43,744 nucleotides of DNA, taken from Amycolatopsis thermalba (lineage in GTDB: Bacteria > Actinomycetota > Actinomycetes > Mycobacteriales > Pseudonocardiaceae). A program made the position numbers and the translations under genes. Each line of letters opens with the position of its first letter. The first letter of the stretch is position 1. The DNA is taken from the NCBI RefSeq assembly GCF_003385215.1, contig NZ_PQHW01000056.1, forward strand, positions 1 through 43,744, given 5' to 3'. Under the pieces are notes generated by a model. It searched no databases. It was given only the letters and a program-made list of their open reading frames with translations, and was not told where the DNA came from. This document shows positions 7,714-14,130 of this stretch, in pieces.

Positions 7714-8250
7714 ATGGCTATCGTAGATATGGAATGGCGCGCGCCAAGAAAGGTTGCGACGCTAAGCGACAATGCGGCAAAGGCACGGTACGGCGTAGCC
7801 TATCTTCGGTCTCTTTGTAGCCAGGCGGGCGTTGGGTTCGGCGAGACGGACCCCGATGAAGATGTTGCGGCTGTTGACGGTGAGGTAAAGTTCTTCGAGG
7901 CCAATGTTCGGTTTCAAATTAAATGCACATCGAAGTTTAAAATATCGGGCAAGTCGGCCAGTTGGGTTATTGAGCCAGAATGGCGCGAGAAATGGAATCG
8001 CAGCCAAGTCCCGGTCTATCTAATATTGGTTATCATCGATCCTGAATTGCGAGCCGACTGGCTAACCCACCATGAGCAAGGAACACTGCACCGGTCGGCA
8101 GCGTTTTGGACGCGAGTCGACAAGTTGGATCAACATGGGTCGATCTCGGTGCCAAAATCGAATCGGCTAACTGTAGAGACCTTTTCTACCTGGCATCGAG
8201 AGCTTATGGCATGCTTTGCGCCACCGGCACGCGAGGGGATAATAGCGTGA
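7714..8250 (+). CDS. DUF4365 domain-containing, nuclease-like protein
   Basis: A 178-aa protein. After a helical start come VDGEVKF (about residues 50-56) and VRFQIKCTSKF (about 64-74). This D...QxK arrangement is the signature of DUF4365, a PD-(D/E)XK-type nuclease-related family. The later WLTHHEQG and AAFWTRVDKLD segments also fit the family. The gene is low in GC like its neighbours. Its stop overlaps the next start as GTGA (8247-8250), so the two products are made together. Partnership with DUF3800 and the next protein suggests a nucleic-acid-targeting system; the target is unknown. Confidence 0.75.
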   Translation: MAIVDMEWRAPRKVATLSDNAAKARYGVAYLRSLCSQAGVGFGETDPDEDVAAVDGEVKFFEANVRFQIKCTSKFKISGKSASWVIEPEWREKWNRSQVPVYLILVIIDPELRADWLTHHEQGTLHRSAAFWTRVDKLDQHGSISVPKSNRLTVETFSTWHRELMACFAPPAREGIIA

Positions 8251-9371
8251 TACGTTTTCCCGTCCCGTCGCTTGACGATTTGATCGTCTACATGCAAAAC
8301 GAGAATTGGGACGAAGGCCCAGAAGGTCCCGCCGGGAGTCTTTGGTTTCGAGATGGCGCTTCCGTTGCCGTCCCAAGGTTCGACGACCAAGAACTGGTGC
8401 GCGGAACACTGGAACGCATTGCGAAATTCGAGAACAAAGATTCCGCTGACCTTTCGGACTCAATTAGGTACTACCGGATGGACGTAACGAACTTTCGATC
8501 CTTGATTAATCGGGGAATTGTGGACACTATACCGCTCGATTCCGCTGTCAACATTGTATCATCGATTAGGACGCTGTTCCGCTGCTCCGGGATGACGGCA
8601 TATCGCCCGCAGGCTGATTTGAAATCAGGCTACTCGCGTAGCGTTCGTGATTTTACAAGGCAAGCTGGAATGGGTCATACAAAACGTGGATCGTTTGTGT
8701 TCCCTGTGGTTATTCCCTTAGGTGAAACGGAAATCCCGACGCCCGCTGAACCTACTCTCGTCGAGGTGACTCGCAGCGCGCCTGAGCCCTACGAACGGCG
8801 AATAGTTCGCACTTTGGCGCAGTCGCTGAAGGCTGTGGAGGAAGTTGTAATACAACCGGGTCGTGAGCCAACGCTGAAACGCCTTCATGATGCTGTTGAG
8901 GCTGGCGTGAGTCGACAATTGTGTTCAGCGTTGGTTAGCATTACGTCGGATTCGGTTGTCACGGCGCTGGATGCGCAATTTTCGTGGGGAGGCATCGTGC
9001 CGCCAGCGCGAAATTCCCCGAAGCAGGTAGTTATCCCGGCCGAGTCAAGAGATTTGCTATCCAAAGCTGCTGAGAAGCTGCGCGAAGTGCGGGTTGAGCC
9101 TGCTCGAGTCTTTAGCGGGTCAATCGTTGAGTTACGACACGAGGAGAACGACCCTGTCGGTTATGTCACCATTTCAACTCCGCGAAATGGTCGCATGTCA
9201 GAAATCCGCGTGCAATTGCCATATTCGCGCTATCAGGACGCGCTGAGATGGCACTCAGATTCGCGACCTGTGCTTGTGGAGGGCGACGTCGTCAAGGACA
9301 AGGGTCGGCTGGTCGTGAACGAACCGATAAGGTGTCACCCAATAGACGAACTCTATTTGACCTCGAATTAG
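8247..9371 (+). CDS. Unnamed protein with OB-like C-terminal domain; third gene of the cassette
   Basis: Not recognised as a named family. The start is the GTG at 8247 that overlaps the DUF4365 stop; an upstream ATG at 8106 would overlap that gene by 145 bases. The 374-aa protein has an alpha-helical N-terminal part, then GMGHTKRGSFVFPVVIPLG (about residues 161-179) and a central helical region (ERRIVRTLAQSLKAVEE; VEAGVSRQLCSAL). The C-terminal beta-rich domain (about 290-365) ends with RPVLVEGDVVKDKGRLVV, a pattern like an OB fold. I recall similar unnamed proteins with GQTE-RGSYVV and SxNLCxAL motifs in other bacteria; this is memory, not a search. A role in sensing or binding nucleic acid is inference. 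Confidence 0.65.
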   Translation: MIRFPVPSLDDLIVYMQNENWDEGPEGPAGSLWFRDGASVAVPRFDDQELVRGTLERIAKFENKDSADLSDSIRYYRMDVTNFRSLINRGIVDTIPLDSAVNIVSSIRTLFRCSGMTAYRPQADLKSGYSRSVRDFTRQAGMGHTKRGSFVFPVVIPLGETEIPTPAEPTLVEVTRSAPEPYERRIVRTLAQSLKAVEEVVIQPGREPTLKRLHDAVEAGVSRQLCSALVSITSDSVVTALDAQFSWGGIVPPARNSPKQVVIPAESRDLLSKAAEKLREVRVEPARVFSGSIVELRHEENDPVGYVTISTPRNGRMSEIRVQLPYSRYQDALRWHSDSRPVLVEGDVVKDKGRLVVNEPIRCHPIDELYLTSN

Positions 9372-9478
9372 CTACTTTTTTCGAGGATCGTCGCCAGTTT
9401 TGCCCGGGAAGGTATCGGCAACTGTCCGGCAAATCGTCTGTGCCAAAGTTGGACAGCGTGCCGTGGCGTGCGCACTGC

Positions 9479-9490
9479 TAGCCTGGCTCT
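9479..9490 (+). promoter_or_regulatory. Candidate leaderless promoter of the XRE-TPR gene
   Basis: TAGCCT (9479-9484) lies 6 bases before the ATG at 9491, and no Shine-Dalgarno sequence is visible, consistent with leaderless transcription. No clear -35 is seen. CTGTCC and GGACAG (near 9422 and 9451) form a short inverted repeat upstream that could serve an autoregulator. Confidence 0.35.
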
Positions 9491-10729
9491 ATGCGTGGTG
9501 CGGGTGATCAGCTCAGCATCGGGGAGCGTATTGCCTTCTACCGGCGTCGGCGGGGGTTGTCGCAGGCCGTACTGGCTGATCTGGTCGGCCGCTCTGAGGA
9601 CTGGCTCAGCAAGATCGAGCGTGGTGAGCGCGATATCCGCAGGTTGGACGTGCTCGCGGATGTGGCTCGTGCGCTGCGGGTGACCCTTGGGGACCTGCTT
9701 GGTGAGCCCGTGCTCATGGAGGACGAAGAGCGCAATGACGACGTTCCGGCGATCCGGGATGCGCTCATGGCTCCGCGTCGGCTGTCCCGCACGCTGTTCT
9801 CGTCGTCCATGTTGCCTGAGTACATCGACCCGGCCCCGGTGCAGCAGCTCGTGGAGGGGGCCTGGTCGAGCTACCAGAAAGGCGACCTCGGCCGGGTTGT
9901 CCAGGCTCTTCCTGGGCTGATCAAGACCACGCAGCAGATGGAAGCGGCCTCGGCGGATGATCCGGCCTACCGGCGCACCTGTGCGGCGCTCTCGGCGCGG
10001 ATTCATCACCTGACCGCGACCACGTTGAGCAAGATCGGTGAGGCCGACCTGTCGTGGATCGCTGCTGAGCGGGCTATGCAGGCGGCCGACGAGGCGGACG
10101 ATCCGCTCGTGCTGGCCTCGGCTGCGAGGTCCGGTACTCATGCGCTCCTGGCTGTCGGCCGGTTTGAAGACGCGCTTGAGCTGGGAGAAGCTGCGGCGAA
10201 GTGGCTGCTTCCGCGGATGGCTGCTGGTGATCCGGCGGCGTTGAGCCTCTACGGCATGCTCTACCTGCGGACGGCGGTGGCCGCGGCCCGTCATCAGGAC
10301 CGGGCGACCTCGAATGACCTGCTCGCGCACGCCACCCGTGCTGGCGAACAGCTCGGCGTGGATGCGAACTACTGGCACACCGGCTTCGGACCGGTGAATG
10401 TTGAGTTGCACCGCCTCTCGGCGGCCCTCGACCTCGGCGACGTGACGCAGGTGATCGAGCAGGCTCCGAAGGTCGACGTCGATCACTTACCCGCGGAACG
10501 GCAGGTCACGTACCTGATCGACTACGCGCGGGCGCTGAGTCTGATGGCGAAGGACGACGAGGCACTTCAGACGCTGCTCTCGGCTGAGCAGAAGTCGCCG
10601 GCCATCGTGCGGCATTCGACCGTGGTCCGTGAGGTTGTGCGGTCGATGTACCGTCGTGCGCCGGCCACGGCTGGGCGGAAGTCGTCGGCGCTCCTGGCGC
10701 TGGCTGAGCGTTGTGGAGCGGTGAGGTAG
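9491..10729 (+). CDS. XRE-type HTH regulator with TPR-like C-terminal region
   Basis: A 412-aa protein. Residues about 10-65 form a Cro/C1-type helix-turn-helix (GERIAFYRRRRGLSQ, then SEDWLSKIERGER), followed by a long helical Ala/Leu-rich region with TPR-like pairs (for example SWIAAERAMQAADEADDPLVLAS). Such proteins are common in actinobacterial integrative elements and often precede a small flavoprotein gene, as here (stop 10729, next ATG 10734). The TPR part probably senses a ligand or partner protein. GC content returns to the chromosomal level here, so this gene belongs to the older part of the element rather than to the low-GC cassette. Confidence 0.8.
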   Translation: MRGAGDQLSIGERIAFYRRRRGLSQAVLADLVGRSEDWLSKIERGERDIRRLDVLADVARALRVTLGDLLGEPVLMEDEERNDDVPAIRDALMAPRRLSRTLFSSSMLPEYIDPAPVQQLVEGAWSSYQKGDLGRVVQALPGLIKTTQQMEAASADDPAYRRTCAALSARIHHLTATTLSKIGEADLSWIAAERAMQAADEADDPLVLASAARSGTHALLAVGRFEDALELGEAAAKWLLPRMAAGDPAALSLYGMLYLRTAVAAARHQDRATSNDLLAHATRAGEQLGVDANYWHTGFGPVNVELHRLSAALDLGDVTQVIEQAPKVDVDHLPAERQVTYLIDYARALSLMAKDDEALQTLLSAEQKSPAIVRHSTVVREVVRSMYRRAPATAGRKSSALLALAERCGAVR

Positions 10730-10733
10730 CTGC

Positions 10734-11294
10734 ATGGGTTCGCGGGTGCTCGGTCTGATCGGTTCCGGTGCGGGTGGCGTCGAGGAGCTGCTTCCGCGCG
10801 TCATCAAGCCTGCGCAAAAAGCAGGATGGACGGTCGTCGTCACCCTGACGCCCACTGCCGGCCGCTGGCTCCAGAAGTCCGGGGCGCTCGCTGAGATCGA
10901 GGAGGCGACTGGCTACCCGGTACGCGTTGAGCCTCGCGACCCGGATGAGAAGAGCCCACACCCTCCCGTTGACTGCTACCTGGTCGCTCCGGCGTCGGCG
11001 AACATGGTCGCCAAGCTCGCGATGGGTATCGCGGACAACCAGGCTTTGACGCAGGTGAACGAGGCCATTGGTACTCGGAACCTGCCGGTCGTCGTGTTTC
11101 CGCGGGTGAACGCTGCGCACGCGAGGCACCCGTCGTGGGAGTTCCATATCGCCGCGCTCCAGCGGGCGGGCGTGCGCCTCGTCTACGGTGATGACGTCTG
11201 GCCGCTCCACGAGCCGCGCAGTGCGCCGGGGCGTGAATTGCCCTGGTCGGCCGTGCTCGACGCGGTGAACGAGGCCGTTCCCGCCTCGCGCTAG
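10734..11294 (+). CDS. HFCD-family flavoprotein
   Basis: A 186-aa protein of the homo-oligomeric flavin-containing Cys decarboxylase family (Dfp/PpcDC/UbiX-like fold). The conserved block PASANMVAKLAMGIADNQAL (about residues 86-105) is the PASAN motif that binds the flavin, and the N terminus VLGLIGSGAGGVE provides the phosphate-binding loop. The substrate is unknown. It starts 4 bases after the stop of the XRE-TPR gene, so the two form a regulator-flavoprotein unit. A perfect hairpin follows the stop. Confidence 0.8.
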   Translation: MGSRVLGLIGSGAGGVEELLPRVIKPAQKAGWTVVVTLTPTAGRWLQKSGALAEIEEATGYPVRVEPRDPDEKSPHPPVDCYLVAPASANMVAKLAMGIADNQALTQVNEAIGTRNLPVVVFPRVNAAHARHPSWEFHIAALQRAGVRLVYGDDVWPLHEPRSAPGRELPWSAVLDAVNEAVPASR

Positions 11295-11309
11295 TCCTCC
11301 CCAGCACCT

Positions 11310-11330
11310 ACCCGGACAGTTTGTCCGGGT
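11310..11330 (+). terminator. Hairpin terminator after the flavoprotein gene
   Basis: Perfect 9-bp stem, ACCCGGACA with TGTCCGGGT, and a 3-nt loop, 15 bases after the stop at 11294. There is no U-tract. Confidence 0.7.
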
Positions 11331-11409
11331 GATCGCCCTGAACCGGGTGTCTCCTGGGTCATACCGCGCCCCACCGGACGCGGGAGAGCCAAGACCCCCA
11401 GGAGAGCAG

Positions 11410-11685
11410 ATGGGCATTCACGTGGTGATCCAGCCCGCCGCCGGGTACGGCGCTGAGGTCGTTTCACCGTCACCCGGCATCCGGCAACTCATCGCCGGTG
11501 GGGAGGACGCCACCTTCGTCATCCAGGTTCCCGCGCGCATCGGCGGGCTGACCGATGCCGCTCGGTTCGCGCGGAGCCTGGCTGTCGCTGCCATCGAGTT
11601 CGGGGACTGGTGCGAGACGCAGAACCGTTCGCGCTCGTTCCCGTTCAACTCCGCGGATGGTCGCCGCTCGAACGACACCGAATGA
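11410..11685 (+). CDS. Hypothetical AICE protein
   Basis: A 91-aa protein with no family I recognise. The ATG at 11410 is preceded by GGAGAGC; a GTG at 11329 would extend it into the upstream terminator, so I chose the shorter form. The sequence is mixed alpha/beta with no signal peptide or membrane segment (GIHVVIQPA at the start, RFARSLAVAAIEFGDW in the middle). It lies directly upstream of the Pra-like gene (49 bases), where AICEs often carry small conserved proteins. Confidence 0.55.
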   Translation: MGIHVVIQPAAGYGAEVVSPSPGIRQLIAGGEDATFVIQVPARIGGLTDAARFARSLAVAAIEFGDWCETQNRSRSFPFNSADGRRSNDTE

Positions 11686-11733
11686 CTGGTCGCGCTCGAC
11701 CACAGAACACGAAGGCACACAAGGGGTATCGAC

Positions 11734-12186
11734 ATGGCTATTTCCAGGGGACACCGCTTCCCGATCGAGTTCGATGACGCGTTCCCGCAGGGTTTGGTGA
11801 TGGTGGGCGAGATCTCCCCGGACAACGAGTACCAGTCCCGGGAGGACAGGGCGGCCGGTCGTCCCGCTCGGCAGCGCGTCGACGAGGTGACGGGCAAGCG
11901 CCAGTGGAAGGCAACGGTGACCGACCCGTCGGAGCCGAACGCCAAGCGCGCGTCCTTCGAGCTCACGTTCCTCGCCGACGTCCAGCCTGTGCCGACGACG
12001 AGCGAGGTGCTTCCCGGCATGCGGCCGGTGGAGCTGGAGGGGCTGACCGCGGAGCCACGAGTGGCTGGCAACGGCGAGTTCAAGTACCAGTCCTTCGTCT
12101 TCCGCGCGACCGGTTTCAAGGCTGCGAACAGCGGCGGAGGACGAGCGGGGAAGGCTCCGGCGGAGCAGTCGGCGAAGGCCGCGTGA
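11734..12186 (+). CDS. Pra-like activator of AICE replication, integration and excision
   Basis: A 150-aa protein resembling the family annotated as plasmid replication, integration and excision activator, named after Pra of pSAM2. Matching features in order are FDDAFPQGLVMVGEI (about residues 13-27), RQRVDEVTGKRQWKATVTD (about 48-66), VQPVP (about 87-91), RPVELEGLT (about 102-110) and SFVFRATGFKA near the end. In pSAM2, Pra switches the integrated element toward excision and replication. Here the target genes (rep, xis, functional int) are missing, so it is probably a leftover. It overlaps or closely precedes the GntR gene. Confidence 0.75.
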   Translation: MAISRGHRFPIEFDDAFPQGLVMVGEISPDNEYQSREDRAAGRPARQRVDEVTGKRQWKATVTDPSEPNAKRASFELTFLADVQPVPTTSEVLPGMRPVELEGLTAEPRVAGNGEFKYQSFVFRATGFKAANSGGGRAGKAPAEQSAKAA

Positions 12187-12203
12187 GTGGGGGAGGAGCG
12201 CTG

Positions 12204-12494
12204 ATGATGACGCGTGAGGACCACGCGCCCCCGGCCCGCGCATGGAGGCGGCCGGAGGGTGGGGAGCCGGGCTACGTCTACGAATGGGTGGCGGCCTACA
12301 TCGCCGACCGCATCAACTCGGGCGAGCTTCCTGTGTATGCGCGGCTGCCCAGTGAGAAGCGGTTGGCAGTGGAGTACGGCGTTTCGCTGGGATCGGCCCG
12401 CCACGCGACTCGGATTCTGCGGGAGCGCGGGTTCGTCATGACGATCCGGTCCAAGGGCACGTTCGTCGCCCCGCGGAACGCCAAGAGTGATTGA
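12204..12494 (+). CDS. Short GntR-type winged-helix regulator (KorSA-like)
   Basis: A 96-aa protein that is essentially only a GntR DNA-binding domain. YVYEWVAAYIADRINSGEL (about residues 25-43), LPSEKRLAVEYGVSLGSARHA (helix-turn-helix) and FVMTIRSKGTFVAP (wing) are visible. GntR-type repressors such as KorSA control pra and transfer genes in pSAM2-like elements. The ATG at 12204 has GGGAGGAG ideally placed; a GTG at 12183 overlapping the pra-like stop (GTGA) is an alternative. A perfect 15-bp hairpin follows the gene. Confidence 0.75.
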   Translation: MMTREDHAPPARAWRRPEGGEPGYVYEWVAAYIADRINSGELPVYARLPSEKRLAVEYGVSLGSARHATRILRERGFVMTIRSKGTFVAPRNAKSD

Positions 12495-12499
12495 GATCG

Positions 12500-12532
12500 G
12501 CACGGGAACGGATGACGCATCCGTTCCCGTGC
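12500..12532 (+). terminator. Strong hairpin after the GntR gene
   Basis: Perfect 15-bp inverted repeat (GCACGGGAACGGATG and its complement) with a 3-nt loop, 6 bases after the stop. It is the strongest hairpin in the element. It ends 26 bases before the start of the zinc-ribbon gene and could partly insulate that gene. Confidence 0.75.
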
Positions 12533-12558
12533 TCTCCCAGTGGAAGGAGGTGAACGAA

Positions 12559-12699
12559 GTGCCATCCAGGCCCCGGAAGCCTCGTCGCCGGTGGCTGGTC
12601 CGGCGGCGCTGCTGGCTGTGCGGACGCACCCATCGCCTGATGCGGGACAAGGCGTACGTGTGCCGGACCTGTGCGGGCCGCGGCAGCGAAGGTCTCTAG
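12559..12699 (+). CDS. Small basic zinc-ribbon protein
   Basis: A GTG at 12559 is preceded by AAGGAGGTGA, an almost complete anti-Shine-Dalgarno match, and this decides the start. The frame continues upstream to 12487 but without support. The 46-aa product is very basic (SRPRKPRRRWLVRRR) and has two CxxC pairs (CWLC at residues about 17-20 and CRTC at 35-38), enough for a zinc ribbon. Small zinc-ribbon proteins sit beside int and xis in many AICEs. A DNA-binding accessory role is inference. Confidence 0.6.
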   Translation: MPSRPRKPRRRWLVRRRCWLCGRTHRLMRDKAYVCRTCAGRGSEGL

Positions 12700-12966
12700 A
12701 GGAAGGTCCACAGTAGACACGAAACGCACGTGGGCACGTGCGGCGATCAAGCACCCCCTCATGCAAGAAACCTCGAAATATAAGGCGCAGAAGCGGAACC
12801 TGGCTACCAACCGTGCCGCTCCTGAGCTGTCCACCCTCTGGGAGCAGACAAGCGGCAACGATAGACAACGGCAACCGAGCCGTGTCAACCGGCCGCACCC
12901 CGACGCGGTGCGCCGCACGCAAGAAGTTCACCCGACTGGCCCCCGGCGACACCGAATGCGCGGCGT
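12700..12966 (+). other. Degenerate stretch between the zinc-ribbon gene and integrase
   Basis: This is where excisionase and the N-terminal half of the integrase would be expected, and neither is present. One frame (12738-13016) ends with a Cys-containing segment (CAARKKF, ECAACAG) that resembles part of another small zinc-ribbon protein. I see no credible complete gene. A deletion joining an upstream small gene to the middle of int explains it best. Confidence 0.4.
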
Positions 12967-13740
12967 GTGCCGGCCGACTGCCGCTGCCGATCACCACGAA
13001 GGCGGGTGGTCGCTGATGGACGCGCACATTCGGAATCCTCTTCCTCGGCGGGATCGGTCGACGACGGGCGGATCAAGCGGAACCCGTGCCGGATCAAGGG
13101 CGCGGACCAGCACCGCACACCGGAGCGGCCGCACGCGTCGATCGAGGAGGTGTACCGGCTGGCGGACCTGATGCCGCGGCGGTACCGGTTCCTGATCCTG
13201 CTGGCCGCGTTCTCCGGGCTGCGCTGGGGCGAGTTGATCGCCCTGCGCGTGCGGGACCTGGACCGGGTGAACCTGGTGGCGCGGGTGGCCCGCCGGACGG
13301 CTGAGCTGCGGAGTGGGCGGCTCGACGTGGGGCCCACCAAGTCCGCGGCCGGTGTGCGCACGGTGGCGCTGCCTCGCTTCCTGGCCGATGAGCTGGCGGA
13401 GCACCTGGCCGAGTTCGCCGAACCGGGGCCGGACGGGCTGCTGTTCGTCGGCAAGCGCGGAGGGGTGCTGCGCCGGGGGAACTTCCGTCGCGAGGTGGAC
13501 TGGAAGAAGCTTCTGGCCAAGGCCGGGCTGCCGGACGGCTTCCACTTCCATGATCTCCGCCACACCGGCAACCAGATGGCGGCGGAGGCCGGCGCGACCA
13601 CGCGGGAGCTGATGCAGCGGATGGGGCAGAGCACCGCGCGGGCAGCGCTGATCTACCAGCACGCGACGAGCGCCCGGGACCGGCAGATCGCCGACGAGCT
13701 CAACGCACGGGTGGAGCGCTACCGGCAGGGCGGGAGCTAA
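12967..13740 (+). CDS. int: 5'-truncated tyrosine recombinase (integrase)
   Basis: Only the catalytic domain of a phage/AICE-type tyrosine integrase remains. Homology starts near 13048 (SVDDGRIKRNPC) and runs to the end; the arm-binding and most of the core-binding domain are missing, and the first 27 residues are unrelated. Visible catalytic residues are Arg in GLRWGEL, Lys in TKSAAGVRT, His-x-x-Arg in HDLRHT, and Tyr230 in LIYQHA. The second catalytic His, normally in MGHSS, is Gln221 (MGQST). Usual length is about 380-460 aa; this is 257. The enzyme is probably inactive. It reads toward the tRNA-Gly att site. Confidence 0.8.
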   Translation: MPADCRCRSPRRRVVADGRAHSESSSSAGSVDDGRIKRNPCRIKGADQHRTPERPHASIEEVYRLADLMPRRYRFLILLAAFSGLRWGELIALRVRDLDRVNLVARVARRTAELRSGRLDVGPTKSAAGVRTVALPRFLADELAEHLAEFAEPGPDGLLFVGKRGGVLRRGNFRREVDWKKLLAKAGLPDGFHFHDLRHTGNQMAAEAGATTRELMQRMGQSTARAALIYQHATSARDRQIADELNARVERYRQGGS

Positions 13741-13758
13741 TGGCACGGTAATGGCACG
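13741..13758. repeat. Right copy of the 18-bp arm-type repeat
   Basis: TGGCACGGTAATGGCACG, identical to 6369-6386, directly follows the integrase stop codon. Its place inside both element ends supports a role as an integrase or excisionase arm site. Confidence 0.6.
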
Positions 13759-13770
13759 ACAGCAGCGAGC

Positions 13771-13796
13771 GGCGGCCCTCAGAACCGAGGACCGCC
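13771..13796 (+). terminator. Hairpin terminator after integrase
   Basis: A 10-bp stem with one mismatch (GGCGGCCCTC against GAGGACCGCC) and a 6-nt loop, 30 bases after the int stop. It protects the tRNA-Gly region from readthrough. Confidence 0.65.
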
Positions 13797-13828
13797 GCAC
13801 GTTGCATGCTTTGACCTGCGAAGACAGT

Positions 13829-13873
13829 GAGAGCGGGCGACGGGAATCGAACCCGCACCACCAGTTTGGAAGA
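13829..13873. repeat. Right attachment site (att core within tRNA-Gly)
   Basis: 45 bases identical to 6238-6282. They cover the 3' part of the tRNA-Gly gene from the anticodon loop to the acceptor end plus three bases beyond. Confidence 0.9.
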
Positions 13874-13902
13874 CTGGGGCTCTACCATTGAGCTACGCCC
13901 GC
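13832..13902 (-). tRNA. tRNA-Gly (TCC)
   Basis: A 71-nt cloverleaf. The acceptor stem GCGGGCG pairs with CGCCCGC, the D arm begins GCTCAATGGTAGAGC, the anticodon stem CCAGT/ACTGG holds the loop CTTCCAA with anticodon TCC, and the T loop is TTCGATT. The discriminator base is U, as usual for tRNA-Gly. CCA is not encoded. The 3' half is the AICE integration target. Confidence 0.95.
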
Positions 13903-13932
13903 ATGCACCCGCATCGTACGGGCGCGTCTGCG

Positions 13933-13955
13933 AGTCTAGCGGGCCACGCTAGAGT
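13933..13955. promoter_or_regulatory. Divergent -10 boxes of the two tRNA genes around a palindrome
   Basis: TAGAGT (13950-13955) lies 28 bases before tRNA-Pro, and TAGACT on the minus strand (13938-13933) lies 30 bases before tRNA-Gly. Between and overlapping them is the inverted repeat CTAGCG-ggcca-CGCTAG (13936-13952). The -35 boxes would be separate and are weak. This looks like a compact symmetric divergent promoter. Confidence 0.4.
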
Positions 13956-13983
13956 GATCGCACCGCCCCGGCTCTGGGGCGAC

Positions 13984-14060
13984 CGGGATGTGGCGCAGCT
14001 TGGTAGCGCATCCGCTTTGGGAGCGGAGGGTCGCAGGTTCAAATCCTGTCATCCCGACCA
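13984..14060 (+). tRNA. tRNA-Pro (TGG)
   Basis: The acceptor CGGGATG pairs with CATCCCG, the D arm is GCGCAGCTTGGTAGCGC, the anticodon stem TCCGC/GCGGA holds the loop TTTGGGA with anticodon TGG, and the T arm is GCAGG-TTCAAAT-CCTGT. The discriminator is A, followed by an encoded CCA at 14058-14060. Confidence 0.95.
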
Positions 14061-14130
14061 CGCCGGCCGGCTCGCGGTCCTTGGGGCTGTTCGGCCGGGG
14101 CCGACCTGATCCGTTTCTAGCGTGGGCGGC

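Larger units (their letters stand above)
6238..13873. mobile_element. Relic of an actinomycete integrative element (AICE) in tRNA-Gly
   Basis: A 7.6-kb element lies between two identical 45-bp repeats (6238-6282 and 13829-13873). The right copy is the 3' half of an intact tRNA-Gly gene; the left copy is the displaced 3' end. The integrase reads toward the tRNA, as usual. Accessory genes include a Pra-like activator, a GntR regulator, an XRE/flavoprotein pair and a zinc-ribbon protein. No FtsK-like transfer gene, RepSA-type replicase or excisionase is visible, and the integrase lacks its N-terminal half, so the element is probably fixed. The left half (6894-9371) is much lower in GC than the rest and is a separate, later acquisition. 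Confidence 0.85.

Noticed and set aside
12738-13016. 92-codon frame with Cys residues before the integrase
   Set aside because: Its first half is unlike any protein I recognise and it overlaps the artificial start of the truncated int; recorded as degenerate sequence only.
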